A program made the translations under genes and the position numbers. Of a DNA stretch of 64,000 bases, positions 50,596 to 59,855 are shown one piece after another. Within the stretch, counting starts at the first letter, position 1, and the number at the start of each line of letters is the position of its first letter. The notes under the pieces are model-generated. The model saw only the letters and a list, made by a program, of their open reading frames with translations. It searched no databases and was not told the DNA's origin. Source of the stretch: Bacteroidia bacterium (GTDB taxonomy: Bacteria > Bacteroidota > Bacteroidia > J057); the NCBI GenBank assembly GCA_041391665.1, contig JAWKNO010000003.1:2117088-2181087 (forward strand). Reading direction: 5' to 3'.

Positions 50596-53547
50596 ATGAG
50601 ATATCCGCACTTCCGGTTGATACCAACCGCAGCCACTATTTGGTGTTTTTTGAGCATGGCTATTTTCTCAGCGACCTTTCTCAGTTGTGGGAAAAATGAT
50701 CCTGTGTCAGAAAATTCAACAGTTGAGGTAAACCCAGCAGTCACTGACAGCCTCATAAAACAGATTACTGATGCAGGACAACTTCTATTCGAAAACAATT
50801 ATGATTCGGCTTTTGTACGGTTTCAGGAGATTGCTGATGCATCGCTCAAAGCCAAAGTATGGAAAGTCTATACCCGGGCCATGATTCAGATCGCAGCTTT
50901 ATATTCTGAAAGAGAACAGTACGAATATGCGCTGCACAAATACCTGCTGCCCGTACAGGATACGCTGGATAAATACAGTTCCGACAACTACCCCGATCAG
51001 CTATTAATTTATGCAAACACAATACCTGTAATGGCAGAAACTGGCAGGATAAACAAAGCGCTAGAAGTAGGTGTTACAATGGATAGCCTGCTTCAAAAGG
51101 AAAAAAACAGGTTAAACGCCCTCATAGACACTACGAAAAACGAAAAAAACAGACAAGTACTTCAGCTGGTTTTGTTTCATGAGGATTGGACAACCCAACA
51201 TCTTCTTTCCATATTATACCTTAAAGCCGGGAAAACTCAAAAAGCAGGGCAGTACCTGGAAAACACCAAAAGTACCCTAAGCCAACTCATCTCAGCCAAT
51301 CCTGCCAGTGCATTATTATATCCTTTGTACCTTAGTAAGGTGGGGAACTTCCACGAACACCTGGGAAACTTAGATTCTGCAGAATATTACTATCATCAGG
51401 CGTTTAACTTAGCGGCTGAGACAGGAAATGCAGCTTCAGCCGAAACAGATACCTACAACCTCGGCATCATCAACCGGAAGCGGAAAAAAATAGAGGAAGC
51501 CATAAAGTGGTTTGAACAATCGCTCGACATCACCCGCCAAATCGGTGAAAGTTCCGACCGGTCGGATGTGCTGACGCATCTCCAGCTCGCCCGTACCTGG
51601 TATGCCCTCGGTAATAAACCTCAAGCTATGACCCATATCCGGCGGGCGATTGCGAAACAATCGGTCAACTACTCCCATGAAAGCTCATTGGATATCAACC
51701 CCTCTGCCTCCGAAATTCTCCACGACCTCCGGTCTGTAGAGGCGCTTTACCTCAAGGCCCGATATATGGCGGAGGACTGTTTTGACAGACTCAACACTCA
51801 ACCCTGCCAGGCCACCATCGCCACCGGAGGACTTGCGTTTGAGATTGTAAATGACCTCAAACACGTGCTCCATACCAGCGAACTGGCACTTTCCATTGTT
51901 GATTCACTTCTTCAGATCAATTTTTTTGCAAAGGAAGAGACTGAATTCAGTCTCGCCGATTCCGCCTCCGCTTTATATGAAAATGCAGTACATGTGGCTT
52001 TCCTTCTCGCCGAACTGGAACCCGAACGGGCAGAATTTTACCATCAGGAAGCATGGAAATACTCCGAAGCCAATAAATACAATCTTTTGTTTTATGGGAT
52101 CCAAAGAGGGGAAGTCGAACGCTTCGGCAAGGTTCCGGCAGATTCTATTATCCGGGAAAGGATTCTTGCAGAAAACCGCCGCAGGTTGGAAACGGAGATT
52201 TTTACCCGAAAACAGGCAGGAGAAAATCTGGGAGAAAATGCCCCGGTCGTTGCAGCACTCGCCTCGACAGAAGCCGCCTGGAACAATCTGGAGAAATACT
52301 ATCAGCAGACCTTTCCCGATTACTACGAATTGCGTTTCGGGAAAAATGACATTACTATCCCAACTGTACAGCAAAAACTGCTGAAAAAAAATGAAGCCAT
52401 GCTGGAGTATCTGTCAACGGGAGAAGCCATTTACGCATTTCTCATTACACCGGATACAGTGGTTACTTTCAGTACCTGCGGAGTACCTGATTCGCTGATT
52501 GAAAATTTCCGTATGAGCGTCTCCGGCGTTTTGCTTCCGGCAGACAATGCCGGGAAAGACTGGAAATACAACCATATTGCTATTCCCGCTCATAAGCTTT
52601 ACACCGAGATCCTCCAGCCAGCGACAGATATATTAAAAAACCTCTCCGACCAGCCCTGGCGACTGCATATCGTACGGGATGGAAAGCTCAACTACCTCAA
52701 TTTCAATACCTTCCTTTCATCCCTTCCTCCCGCAAATGAAGAAACCCTTTCACCGTGGGAGTATGTGGTCATGGACGAAAAAATTACTATCAACTATCAG
52801 TACTCCGCAGCCATCGCATTTCGCGAATCCAAAAGAAAAAGCGATACGCAGTTTATCGCCAACTATGCCGGATTTGCACCCTGGCCGGTGGAAAACGAAC
52901 TTGAATATTCGCGAAAAACGGTGCGGACGGTTAAAAATCACCTCGGTTATTCTTCGCGTGCATATACCTCACCCAAATCGCCCGGGCATCTGATGGAAGT
53001 TTTTCTGGACAAAGGGGCGCAATTTAAAATCTGCCATATTTCCACACATGGAAAAGCAGATGCCAGCGATCCCGCATTTTCCAGTATCCTTTTTTCGGCG
53101 GCAGATTCGCTTACGGCTCAGATAATATACGAATCAGATTTCCCCAACCAGCAGATTATCCTCGACGCATGTGAAACGGGAGTGGGAAAAAGTGTTTCAG
53201 GGGAGGGAATTCTCAGCCTCGACCGTGCATTTACATTTGCCGGGGCGCATTCGGTGATGATGAGCCTTTGGCAGGTGGAAGACGCAGCAGCCGGCGTACT
53301 TATGGAAGACTACTTCGAAAATCTGAAAAAAGGGTCAGACCGCGATCTGGCATTAAAGCAGGCACAGATGCAGTATGTTCGCAGCCAGGGAAACAATCAT
53401 CCCTTTTACTGGGCTGCCATGGTGACTATCGGTGACCACGCACCGATCAGCCTGTCGTCTTCACGCTTGTACGGGTATATATTGGTGGGCCTGGTTATGG
53501 GGGTACTGCTGGCGATGTTTTTTTTCAGGAGAAGACGCCAGGGTTAG
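50596..53547 (+). CDS. CHAT-domain, TPR-containing exported protein (caspase-like peptidase)
   Basis: A 983-residue protein of the CHAT (caspase HetF-associated with TPR) clan CD peptidase superfamily. A lipobox-like FLSC lies near residue 35. TPR-like helical repeats occupy about residues 50-460. A linker of about 150 residues precedes the CHAT domain (about 640-950), whose catalytic pair is H818 in CHISTHGKAD and C859 in LDACETGVGK. The extreme C-terminus is a hydrophobic segment then an Arg run (LVGLVMGVLLAMFFFRRRR). Targets of such peptidases in Bacteroidota are mostly unknown. It converges, with 4 bp overlap, on the anti-sigma-like gene; the sigma factor and the lectin/SprB adhesin gene follow. 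Confidence 0.92.
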   Translation: MRYPHFRLIPTAATIWCFLSMAIFSATFLSCGKNDPVSENSTVEVNPAVTDSLIKQITDAGQLLFENNYDSAFVRFQEIADASLKAKVWKVYTRAMIQIAALYSEREQYEYALHKYLLPVQDTLDKYSSDNYPDQLLIYANTIPVMAETGRINKALEVGVTMDSLLQKEKNRLNALIDTTKNEKNRQVLQLVLFHEDWTTQHLLSILYLKAGKTQKAGQYLENTKSTLSQLISANPASALLYPLYLSKVGNFHEHLGNLDSAEYYYHQAFNLAAETGNAASAETDTYNLGIINRKRKKIEEAIKWFEQSLDITRQIGESSDRSDVLTHLQLARTWYALGNKPQAMTHIRRAIAKQSVNYSHESSLDINPSASEILHDLRSVEALYLKARYMAEDCFDRLNTQPCQATIATGGLAFEIVNDLKHVLHTSELALSIVDSLLQINFFAKEETEFSLADSASALYENAVHVAFLLAELEPERAEFYHQEAWKYSEANKYNLLFYGIQRGEVERFGKVPADSIIRERILAENRRRLETEIFTRKQAGENLGENAPVVAALASTEAAWNNLEKYYQQTFPDYYELRFGKNDITIPTVQQKLLKKNEAMLEYLSTGEAIYAFLITPDTVVTFSTCGVPDSLIENFRMSVSGVLLPADNAGKDWKYNHIAIPAHKLYTEILQPATDILKNLSDQPWRLHIVRDGKLNYLNFNTFLSSLPPANEETLSPWEYVVMDEKITINYQYSAAIAFRESKRKSDTQFIANYAGFAPWPVENELEYSRKTVRTVKNHLGYSSRAYTSPKSPGHLMEVFLDKGAQFKICHISTHGKADASDPAFSSILFSAADSLTAQIIYESDFPNQQIILDACETGVGKSVSGEGILSLDRAFTFAGAHSVMMSLWQVEDAAAGVLMEDYFENLKKGSDRDLALKQAQMQYVRSQGNNHPFYWAAMVTIGDHAPISLSSSRLYGYILVGLVMGVLLAMFFFRRRRQG

Positions 53548-54314
53548 GGTGAAAGAATATCCAGATTTTTAAGCGCGAGCCTGTAATATTTATTTTCAGG
53601 ATTGGAGCTATCGCGGGTTACTTCCCGGAGTGCCTGAATGGCCCGATCCTGATCACCTTTTTCGTGGTAGAGCACAGAAAGTTGCAGCCAGGCAGGCAGC
53701 CGGTCATTCATTTCTTCTCCATGTCGGGCCACATTCAGCAAATATTTTTCCGCCTTTTCCAAATCTTTGGTTGGTGCAGGCGCATACAGATAGTTTACCC
53801 CCGCATAATATCTGCGTACGGTTTCTGACTTGGATATGGGGCCGGAATCGAGGGTGAGGAGCGAATCAGAATCGGCTTCTTTCACAAGAAAACGCAGATT
53901 CTGCTGAAAATCTCCCATAGATTCGGGATGTGCGATTAATCCTTCAGCGCCGTCGCCCTTTACCTCAGTCATCGGGCGAAGTTCATAGTTTATCCCATCC
54001 GGAAATTGAGAGTTGGAAAATAAGAATTTCACAAAAAATGATACCCCGATAAACACAACCGAAGCCGCAGCGAAATAAATATACAGGCGGGGAAAATTTC
54101 GCAGTCGCTTGTTTTGAGCAGCAGGCTCCGTTTTGGATTTTTCATAATTTTCCCGGGCAACCTGATCTGCTAATGCGAGAATCATGGTCTCCTGAAACCG
54201 GAAGGCCTCAGCCAGTTCGCTGTCAGTTTCCATTCGTTTCAAAAACTGTTCTCGTTCTGCTTTGGGCATTTCACCGCGAAACAGGCGGTCGAGGTCTTCC
54301 TGATAATGTTCCAT
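53544..54314 (-). CDS. Anti-sigma-like single-pass membrane protein with TPR-type C-terminus
   Basis: A 256-residue protein with a cytoplasmic N-terminal segment (about residues 1-72) beginning YQEDLDRLFRGEMPKAER and containing RQEQ-type helices typical of zinc-free anti-sigma N-termini, one transmembrane helix (about 74-95, YIYFAAASVVFIGVSFFV), then an extracytoplasmic region ending in two TPR-like helix pairs (AEKYLLNVARHGEEMNDR; QDRAIQALREVTRD). The layout matches an anti-sigma factor that senses envelope events. It is 12 bp downstream of the ECF sigma gene, the usual order, and overlaps the CHAT gene end by 4 bp on the other strand. Anti-sigma function is inferred from layout. Confidence 0.72.
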   Translation of the reverse strand: MEHYQEDLDRLFRGEMPKAEREQFLKRMETDSELAEAFRFQETMILALADQVARENYEKSKTEPAAQNKRLRNFPRLYIYFAAASVVFIGVSFFVKFLFSNSQFPDGINYELRPMTEVKGDGAEGLIAHPESMGDFQQNLRFLVKEADSDSLLTLDSGPISKSETVRRYYAGVNYLYAPAPTKDLEKAEKYLLNVARHGEEMNDRLPAWLQLSVLYHEKGDQDRAIQALREVTRDSSNPENKYYRLALKNLDILSP

Positions 54315-54326
54315 TTTTTAAAAAAA

Positions 54327-54896
54327 TTATTCTCTGATTGAAACAAAAACACCCCTCAGCCGCTTAATACACCTATTTTTTTGAGTTTTTGCGCCATCTG
54401 CCGACTCATAGTCCATCGCAATTGCAATTTCAGCCATTTTTCTCCCTTCCATATAAAATAAGGTAAGGATTTTATAGCAAATCAGGCTTTCCTTTTTTAA
54501 ATTAGTCAATGCACGGTTTAGTTTTCTGACCATACTTTCCATTTCGCTATTATCTTCCATTTCCTCATTTTCATCATAGCTGGGAGGAAAATCTGTTTCA
54601 GAATTTTGTTTTCGGGCCAAACGAAACCAGTCGCGCTTCAGGCTTGTGAAAAACAATCCATCAAAGTCTCTGACCTTCCAGCCGCCTTCCTGTGTGTATT
54701 TTTTCCATAGTCTTAGAAAAAAATCTGAACATATATCTTTTGCATCTTCTTCCGGACACCCCTTTTGTAAAAGAGATTTTACTCCTTCTGAATAATAACA
54801 ATCCATTAACCTCCGATAAGCTGAAACTGAAGTAGAAACCGAAGCTGAATAGTTTGTAATCTCTTGCAGCAGAGAGGCTGCATCACATTTAGGCAT
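54327..54896 (-). CDS. ECF-type RNA polymerase sigma factor
   Basis: A 189-residue sigma-70-family factor. Region 2 is visible in LMDCYYSEGVKSLLQKGC followed by DAKDICSDFFLRLWKKY, which fits the conserved core-binding helix. Region 4 has the helix-turn-helix ending KILTLFYMEGRKMAEIAIAM, then a basic recognition tail. It is upstream of the anti-sigma-like gene and divergent from the lectin/SprB adhesin gene. It probably transcribes its own operon or the adhesin; direct evidence is absent. Confidence 0.88.
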   Translation of the reverse strand: MPKCDAASLLQEITNYSASVSTSVSAYRRLMDCYYSEGVKSLLQKGCPEEDAKDICSDFFLRLWKKYTQEGGWKVRDFDGLFFTSLKRDWFRLARKQNSETDFPPSYDENEEMEDNSEMESMVRKLNRALTNLKKESLICYKILTLFYMEGRKMAEIAIAMDYESADGAKTQKNRCIKRLRGVFVSIRE

Positions 54897-54931
54897 AGTT
54901 ATCCAGATATAAGAGTTCTGAGAAATGGAAA

Positions 54932-54947
54932 GGTAAACAATTTTACC
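54932..54947. promoter_or_regulatory. Perfect 6-bp inverted repeat between the divergent sigma and adhesin genes
   Basis: GGTAAA-CAAT-TTTACC lies 36-51 bp upstream of the sigma factor start, inside the divergent promoter region. It is a candidate operator; no binding protein can be assigned. Confidence 0.3.
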
Positions 54948-54959
54948 AAAAAAATATGA

Positions 54960-54994
54960 TTTGACAATGATTTCACAATAAAATACATGTTTTG
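54960..54994 (+). promoter_or_regulatory. Possible Bacteroidota promoter of the adhesin gene
   Basis: A TTTG element at 54960-54963 is followed about 20-24 bp later by a TACATGTTTTG segment, which loosely fits the Bacteroidota -33/-7 pattern (TTTG, then TAnnTTTG). The start codon of the lectin/SprB gene lies about 50 bp downstream. Both elements are imperfect. Confidence 0.3.
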
Positions 54995-55043
54995 TATCCC
55001 ACCATATATTTCCCGAATTTTCCGTATGATTTTTGATTCAACT

Positions 55044-58000
55044 ATGAAAAGGATAAGCCGACGTTCTATTGCTTTTGTATGGCTGGCCATGTGGTTTTGG
55101 ATGAATATGTCCGCCCAATATGCCCTCAATGGCACAGCCTTAAACCTCGGCGGAGATTGTTTTCGTCTCACAACCCCTGGCACATTCCAGAATGCCTCTG
55201 TATGGTACCTAAATCAGGTGAATATTTCCCAGTCCTTCGACCTGCTCTTTCAGGTCAAACTGGGCTGCAATGATGCCAATGGCGCCGATGGCATGGCCTT
55301 CGTCCTCCAAAGGGTCAGCACATCCGTCGGCTCCGCCGGGGGGGGACTCGGCTACGCCGGCATCTCTCCCTCTATCGCCATCGAACTCGATACCTGGCAA
55401 AATACCGACCTCAACGACCCTACCTATGACCACATGGCCGTGCTCCGCAACGGCAGCATCGCCCACAACAATGCCAATAACCTCGCAGGCCCTGTTCCCA
55501 TCTCCGGCGCCACACCCAATGTCGAAGACTGCAACTACCACGACTTCCGCGTCACCTGGAACGCTGATTCCATGATCCTCAGGGCATATTTTGACTGCTT
55601 ACTGCGAATTACCTACTCCGGAAATATCATCCAAAGTACCTTCAACAACAACCCCATGGTTTACTGGGGATTTACTGCCGCTACCGGCTCCTTTACCAAC
55701 GAACAGGCATTCTGCCTCGATTTCGTCTCATTCTATCAGTCGCTCCGCGATACGGCCATTTGCCCCGGCTCCGCCCTCCAGCTCGATGCCGGCGCAGGTG
55801 ATACCTACATCTGGGCTCCCACTGCCAACCTCAGCGATCCCTTTATCCAAAACCCTGTAGTGTCACCACAAGGACCTGCCACTTATACCGTGCAGGTTAC
55901 CGACGGCTGCGTCATTCGCTATGATACCATCAATATTTCTATTCGACCTCCAATAACAGACATTCTCCCTCCTCAGACATTCCTTTGCAATGGAAGCAGC
56001 CTTATCCTGAATGCCTCCACACCGGAATCTTCCTATCTGTGGTTTGATGGAAGTACGGACTCCACCGTTACCATCACCCTGCCAGGCACTTATGGGGTTA
56101 CCGTCTTTACTCCCTGCGATACCGTGACCGATAGTATTGTCGTATTGCCACAGGCCGCTCCCTCACTCAATATTACAAATGTTTCCTGCAATGGAAACAA
56201 CAACGGTTCGGCGCTGGCTACTATTTCCAGCGTCGCACCTTATACTTTCACCTGGAAAAACGGAACCGGAACTACCCTCCAAACTGCCAGCACAAATGCT
56301 AACCAGAATCTTCTTTCCGGGCTTTCTCCGGGAACATATACACTCACGGTCCTGGATGGAAATGGCTGCGATACCACGATCAATTTCTCCATCACAGAAC
56401 CCCCTGCCCTAAATATCTCCCTCCTGCAACAACAGAATGTCAATTGCGGAGGTGCCAGCACAGGCTCGTTTCAGGTTCAGGCTACAGGTGGCACAACCCC
56501 CTACCAGTTTTCTGTAAATGGCTCACCTTTTCAGAATTCTCCCACCTACAACAACCTCGCAGCCGGTACTTACAACTGCTTTGTCCGCGATGCCAACAAC
56601 TGCCTGGACACGGTGGTGATTACCATTACTCAAAATCCGGTGCTGAATGTAGCAGTTACCCAAACCATATCTGTAGCCTGCTATGGCGGTAATACGGGCA
56701 AAGTTTTCCTAAACGGAAGCGGCGGAACGGGCGGATACAGCTATTCGCTTGACGGAACCGTTTTCCAACCGGGTGCGTCTTTTACGGGTTTGACCGCGGG
56801 CACTTATACCGCCTGGATCAGAGACGGATTAAACTGTATCAGTACCACGACCTTTATCATTACCCAACCGGCACCCCTTTCTTTGAATTCACAGGTAATC
56901 TCCAATGTAAATTGTTTTGGAAATGCTACGGGCGTATTTGCCGTCAGCGCCTCCGGAGGTATTGCCGGCTATCAGTTTGCCTTGTCGAATGGGCCATTTT
57001 CCAACGATACGATTTACAGCGGACTGGCAGCGGGAATATACCCCGTCAGCATTCAGGATGACAGCGGATGTGTGGCAACATTTCCCGTTCAGATTACCCA
57101 GCCTCCCCAACTTACTTTCCAGAATCCGGCGCTTTCTATGGTTGATTGTTTTGGGAATAATACCGGTTCGGCGACACTGTCTGTTGCTGGCGGAACGGCT
57201 CCCTGGGAATTTTCGCTGAGTGGCGGCACGTTCAGCAGCAGTCCTGCATTTACCGGACTGGCAGCGGGCAGTTATACCTTCGTCGTCAGGGATGACAGCA
57301 GTTGTACCGACAGCCAGATCGTAACGATTACCGAACCAACGCTGCTGGTTGCTTCGGTTAACCAGCGGCAGGATGTCGATTGTTTTGGGAATAATACCGG
57401 AGTTTTAGGCGTTGCCGGATCAGGCGGGACAGCTCCTTTTCAATATGCGATCAACGCATTTCCATTCCAGAATCAGCCGGTATTTGATTCGCTCTATGCA
57501 GGGTTTTATACCCTGAGTGTACTCGACGACAATGGCTGTCTGGCTACCGTGGATACCCTGATCACCACGCCCACCGGGCTTGCCATCGGTATCGACCAGC
57601 AAAACAATGTCAGTTGTTTTGGCGACAGCACGGGAATGCTCACCTTCAAAGCCATCGGCGGTACGGGCCCTTATCAATATACTGCCGACGGCATAAATTT
57701 TTTCCCGCTCACACAGCCGCTCAGCAGTCTGCCCGCTTCTTCCGATACCCTACTCGGATACGACGCCAACGGATGTCTTGTGCCCATTCCCTATTATATC
57801 ACACAACCCCAGCCGCTCAATTTTTCTATTGCAAGTGTCAGCGATATTCTCTGTTTTAATGACAGCAGTTCGACCATTGCGCTCCACGCAGCAGGGGGCG
57901 TAAAACCGTATGCTTTTACCCTGAATGGAGGAATAGCGCAAAGCGACTCCGTCTTTTCAGGTCTGCCCGCAGGCGTGTATCAAATCGTCATGTCCGACGA

Positions 58001-59750
58001 CAGCGGATGTGTAGCAATGGCAGATACGGCCATCTCCCAACCAGATTTACTGGCCGGGGTCATTGATTCGCTGACGACTGTTGATTGTTGGGGAAATGAA
58101 ACCGGATGGTTTAGCATAGGGGTTTCCGGCGGAACAGGACTTTACACTTATGAAATAGACGGCGCAGGATTTGGCAATTCGCCTGTGTTTGACAGCCTCG
58201 CTGCCGGTAATTATCAGGTAGTGATACGCGACGACAATGCCTGTACCGATACAGTTTCCGTAGTCATCAGCCAGCCCGACACGCTGGTGGCTGATATTTT
58301 TGACAATATTCCTGTCGCCTGTTTTGGCGACAGCACAGGCAGTATCCGGTTAACCGTCTCTGGCGGTACGCAGCCGTATATTTATTCGGTAAACAATGGC
58401 AGCCCACAGGCCGATTCGCTGTTCGCGAATTTACCTTCCGGCAATTATGCCTTCACCGTTGTGGATTCGCAGGGATGCCTTGCCGCAGTTTCTGATACGG
58501 TTACAGAGCCGCCATTGCTTGTTCTCAGCCTGATTTCACAAACAGATGTGCGCTGTTTTGGTGAAGATAACGGCAGGATCAGCGTTTCGCCTTCAGGAGG
58601 AATAAAGCCTTATGGATTTCAGTTAAACGGTGGTATAAGCGTTGCGGACAGCCTGTTTGACAGCCTTTCTCCCGGCAATTATGATATATTGCTCACGGAT
58701 GATAACGGCTGTACCCAGCAGATCAGTCAGATCGCGATTTCCGAACCAGATACGCTGGTGGTTATGCTTTCAGGAGAAGATGTGAGTTGCCATAGCGGAA
58801 ATGACGGCAGTCTCACCGCAGCCATTTCAGGAGGAAATCTGCCACATACAATAGTATGGAATGACCCTTCGCTGGCGTCTGTTCCCTCTGTCTCAAATCT
58901 ATCTGCCGGAATCTATTCTATCCTCATCACCGATTCGCTCGGGTGTACAGATACCAGCTCGCTTACTATTTCACAGCCCGACACCCTGTTGCTGGGATTG
59001 GTTTCCACCTCAGATGCATTTTGCGATTGGGACAATGGCTTTGCAGCAGTAACCGCAATCGGAGGAACCATGCCTTACAATTTCCGGTGGGATGGGATAC
59101 CCGGGCTTGACGGTCCGGAAGCAAATAATATTTTCGGAGGAACCTACACCGCCTGGGTTACAGACGCGCTGGGATGTATGGATTCACTCTCTGTTTTTGT
59201 GGGAAATACACCACCCGCTATTCCCGACTTTGTTACATCTCCCCCCACAGATCAACCCATTACATTTTCCCAACAGCCCTTGCAGATGATCAACCGGTCA
59301 CAGGGAGCGGCAGGCTACGAATGGGACTTCGGCGTTTTCCAGGGAATGTCAGACAAAGAGAATCCATTATTCACTTACGCCGACCCGGGCATTTACACGA
59401 TCACACTTACGGCATACAACGAATATTGGGTTTGTCCGACGACCTATTCCCTTACCATCGAAATTCTCCCTGACGGAGCCATATTTTTCCCCAATGCTTT
59501 TACTCCCAATGATGACGGCAACAACGATATATTTTATTTTGGCGGGGAAGGAATTGTCGAACTCCACGGCATGATATTCAACCGGTGGGGAGAAATGATC
59601 GCTACGATTCCGGCACTGGATCAGGGGTGGAATGGCCATACGCAAAATGGAAATCCGGCACCGGAAGGCGTTTACACCTATGTAGTAAGAGGCACTTTTA
59701 ATACAGGCAAAAAATTTGAGCGGGCGGGGACGATTACGTTAATACGTTAA
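55044..59750 (+). CDS. Giant lectin/SprB-repeat adhesin with gliding-motility (T9SS type B) C-terminal domain
   Basis: A 1,568-residue secreted surface protein. I use the start at 55044, which opens a signal peptide (KRISRRSIAFVWLAMWFWM); an earlier in-frame ATG at 54987 adds a polar leader. The N-terminal ~220 residues form an L-type (legume) lectin-like domain (FQVKLGCNDANGADGMAFVLQ; ISPSIAIELDTWQN). About thirteen SprB-type repeats of roughly 80 residues follow, each starting with C-x-G-x-x-(T)G (for example VDCFGNNTGSA and VACFGDSTGSI), then a PKD-like domain (EWDFGVFQGMSDK...YADPGIYTITL) and a T9SS type B C-terminal domain (FFPNAFTPNDDGNND; IFNRWGEMIA). It is divergent from the sigma gene and likely a mobile surface adhesin. 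Confidence 0.94.
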   Translation: MKRISRRSIAFVWLAMWFWMNMSAQYALNGTALNLGGDCFRLTTPGTFQNASVWYLNQVNISQSFDLLFQVKLGCNDANGADGMAFVLQRVSTSVGSAGGGLGYAGISPSIAIELDTWQNTDLNDPTYDHMAVLRNGSIAHNNANNLAGPVPISGATPNVEDCNYHDFRVTWNADSMILRAYFDCLLRITYSGNIIQSTFNNNPMVYWGFTAATGSFTNEQAFCLDFVSFYQSLRDTAICPGSALQLDAGAGDTYIWAPTANLSDPFIQNPVVSPQGPATYTVQVTDGCVIRYDTINISIRPPITDILPPQTFLCNGSSLILNASTPESSYLWFDGSTDSTVTITLPGTYGVTVFTPCDTVTDSIVVLPQAAPSLNITNVSCNGNNNGSALATISSVAPYTFTWKNGTGTTLQTASTNANQNLLSGLSPGTYTLTVLDGNGCDTTINFSITEPPALNISLLQQQNVNCGGASTGSFQVQATGGTTPYQFSVNGSPFQNSPTYNNLAAGTYNCFVRDANNCLDTVVITITQNPVLNVAVTQTISVACYGGNTGKVFLNGSGGTGGYSYSLDGTVFQPGASFTGLTAGTYTAWIRDGLNCISTTTFIITQPAPLSLNSQVISNVNCFGNATGVFAVSASGGIAGYQFALSNGPFSNDTIYSGLAAGIYPVSIQDDSGCVATFPVQITQPPQLTFQNPALSMVDCFGNNTGSATLSVAGGTAPWEFSLSGGTFSSSPAFTGLAAGSYTFVVRDDSSCTDSQIVTITEPTLLVASVNQRQDVDCFGNNTGVLGVAGSGGTAPFQYAINAFPFQNQPVFDSLYAGFYTLSVLDDNGCLATVDTLITTPTGLAIGIDQQNNVSCFGDSTGMLTFKAIGGTGPYQYTADGINFFPLTQPLSSLPASSDTLLGYDANGCLVPIPYYITQPQPLNFSIASVSDILCFNDSSSTIALHAAGGVKPYAFTLNGGIAQSDSVFSGLPAGVYQIVMSDDSGCVAMADTAISQPDLLAGVIDSLTTVDCWGNETGWFSIGVSGGTGLYTYEIDGAGFGNSPVFDSLAAGNYQVVIRDDNACTDTVSVVISQPDTLVADIFDNIPVACFGDSTGSIRLTVSGGTQPYIYSVNNGSPQADSLFANLPSGNYAFTVVDSQGCLAAVSDTVTEPPLLVLSLISQTDVRCFGEDNGRISVSPSGGIKPYGFQLNGGISVADSLFDSLSPGNYDILLTDDNGCTQQISQIAISEPDTLVVMLSGEDVSCHSGNDGSLTAAISGGNLPHTIVWNDPSLASVPSVSNLSAGIYSILITDSLGCTDTSSLTISQPDTLLLGLVSTSDAFCDWDNGFAAVTAIGGTMPYNFRWDGIPGLDGPEANNIFGGTYTAWVTDALGCMDSLSVFVGNTPPAIPDFVTSPPTDQPITFSQQPLQMINRSQGAAGYEWDFGVFQGMSDKENPLFTYADPGIYTITLTAYNEYWVCPTTYSLTIEILPDGAIFFPNAFTPNDDGNNDIFYFGGEGIVELHGMIFNRWGEMIATIPALDQGWNGHTQNGNPAPEGVYTYVVRGTFNTGKKFERAGTITLIR

Positions 59751-59855
59751 GTTATTAGCTGTACGGACAGAAATGAATGATTAACAAGGATTTAGATATA
59801 ATACACATAAATCCCCGGTTTTTCTTAATTTGCCCCGACGCCTTAATTCATTGTC

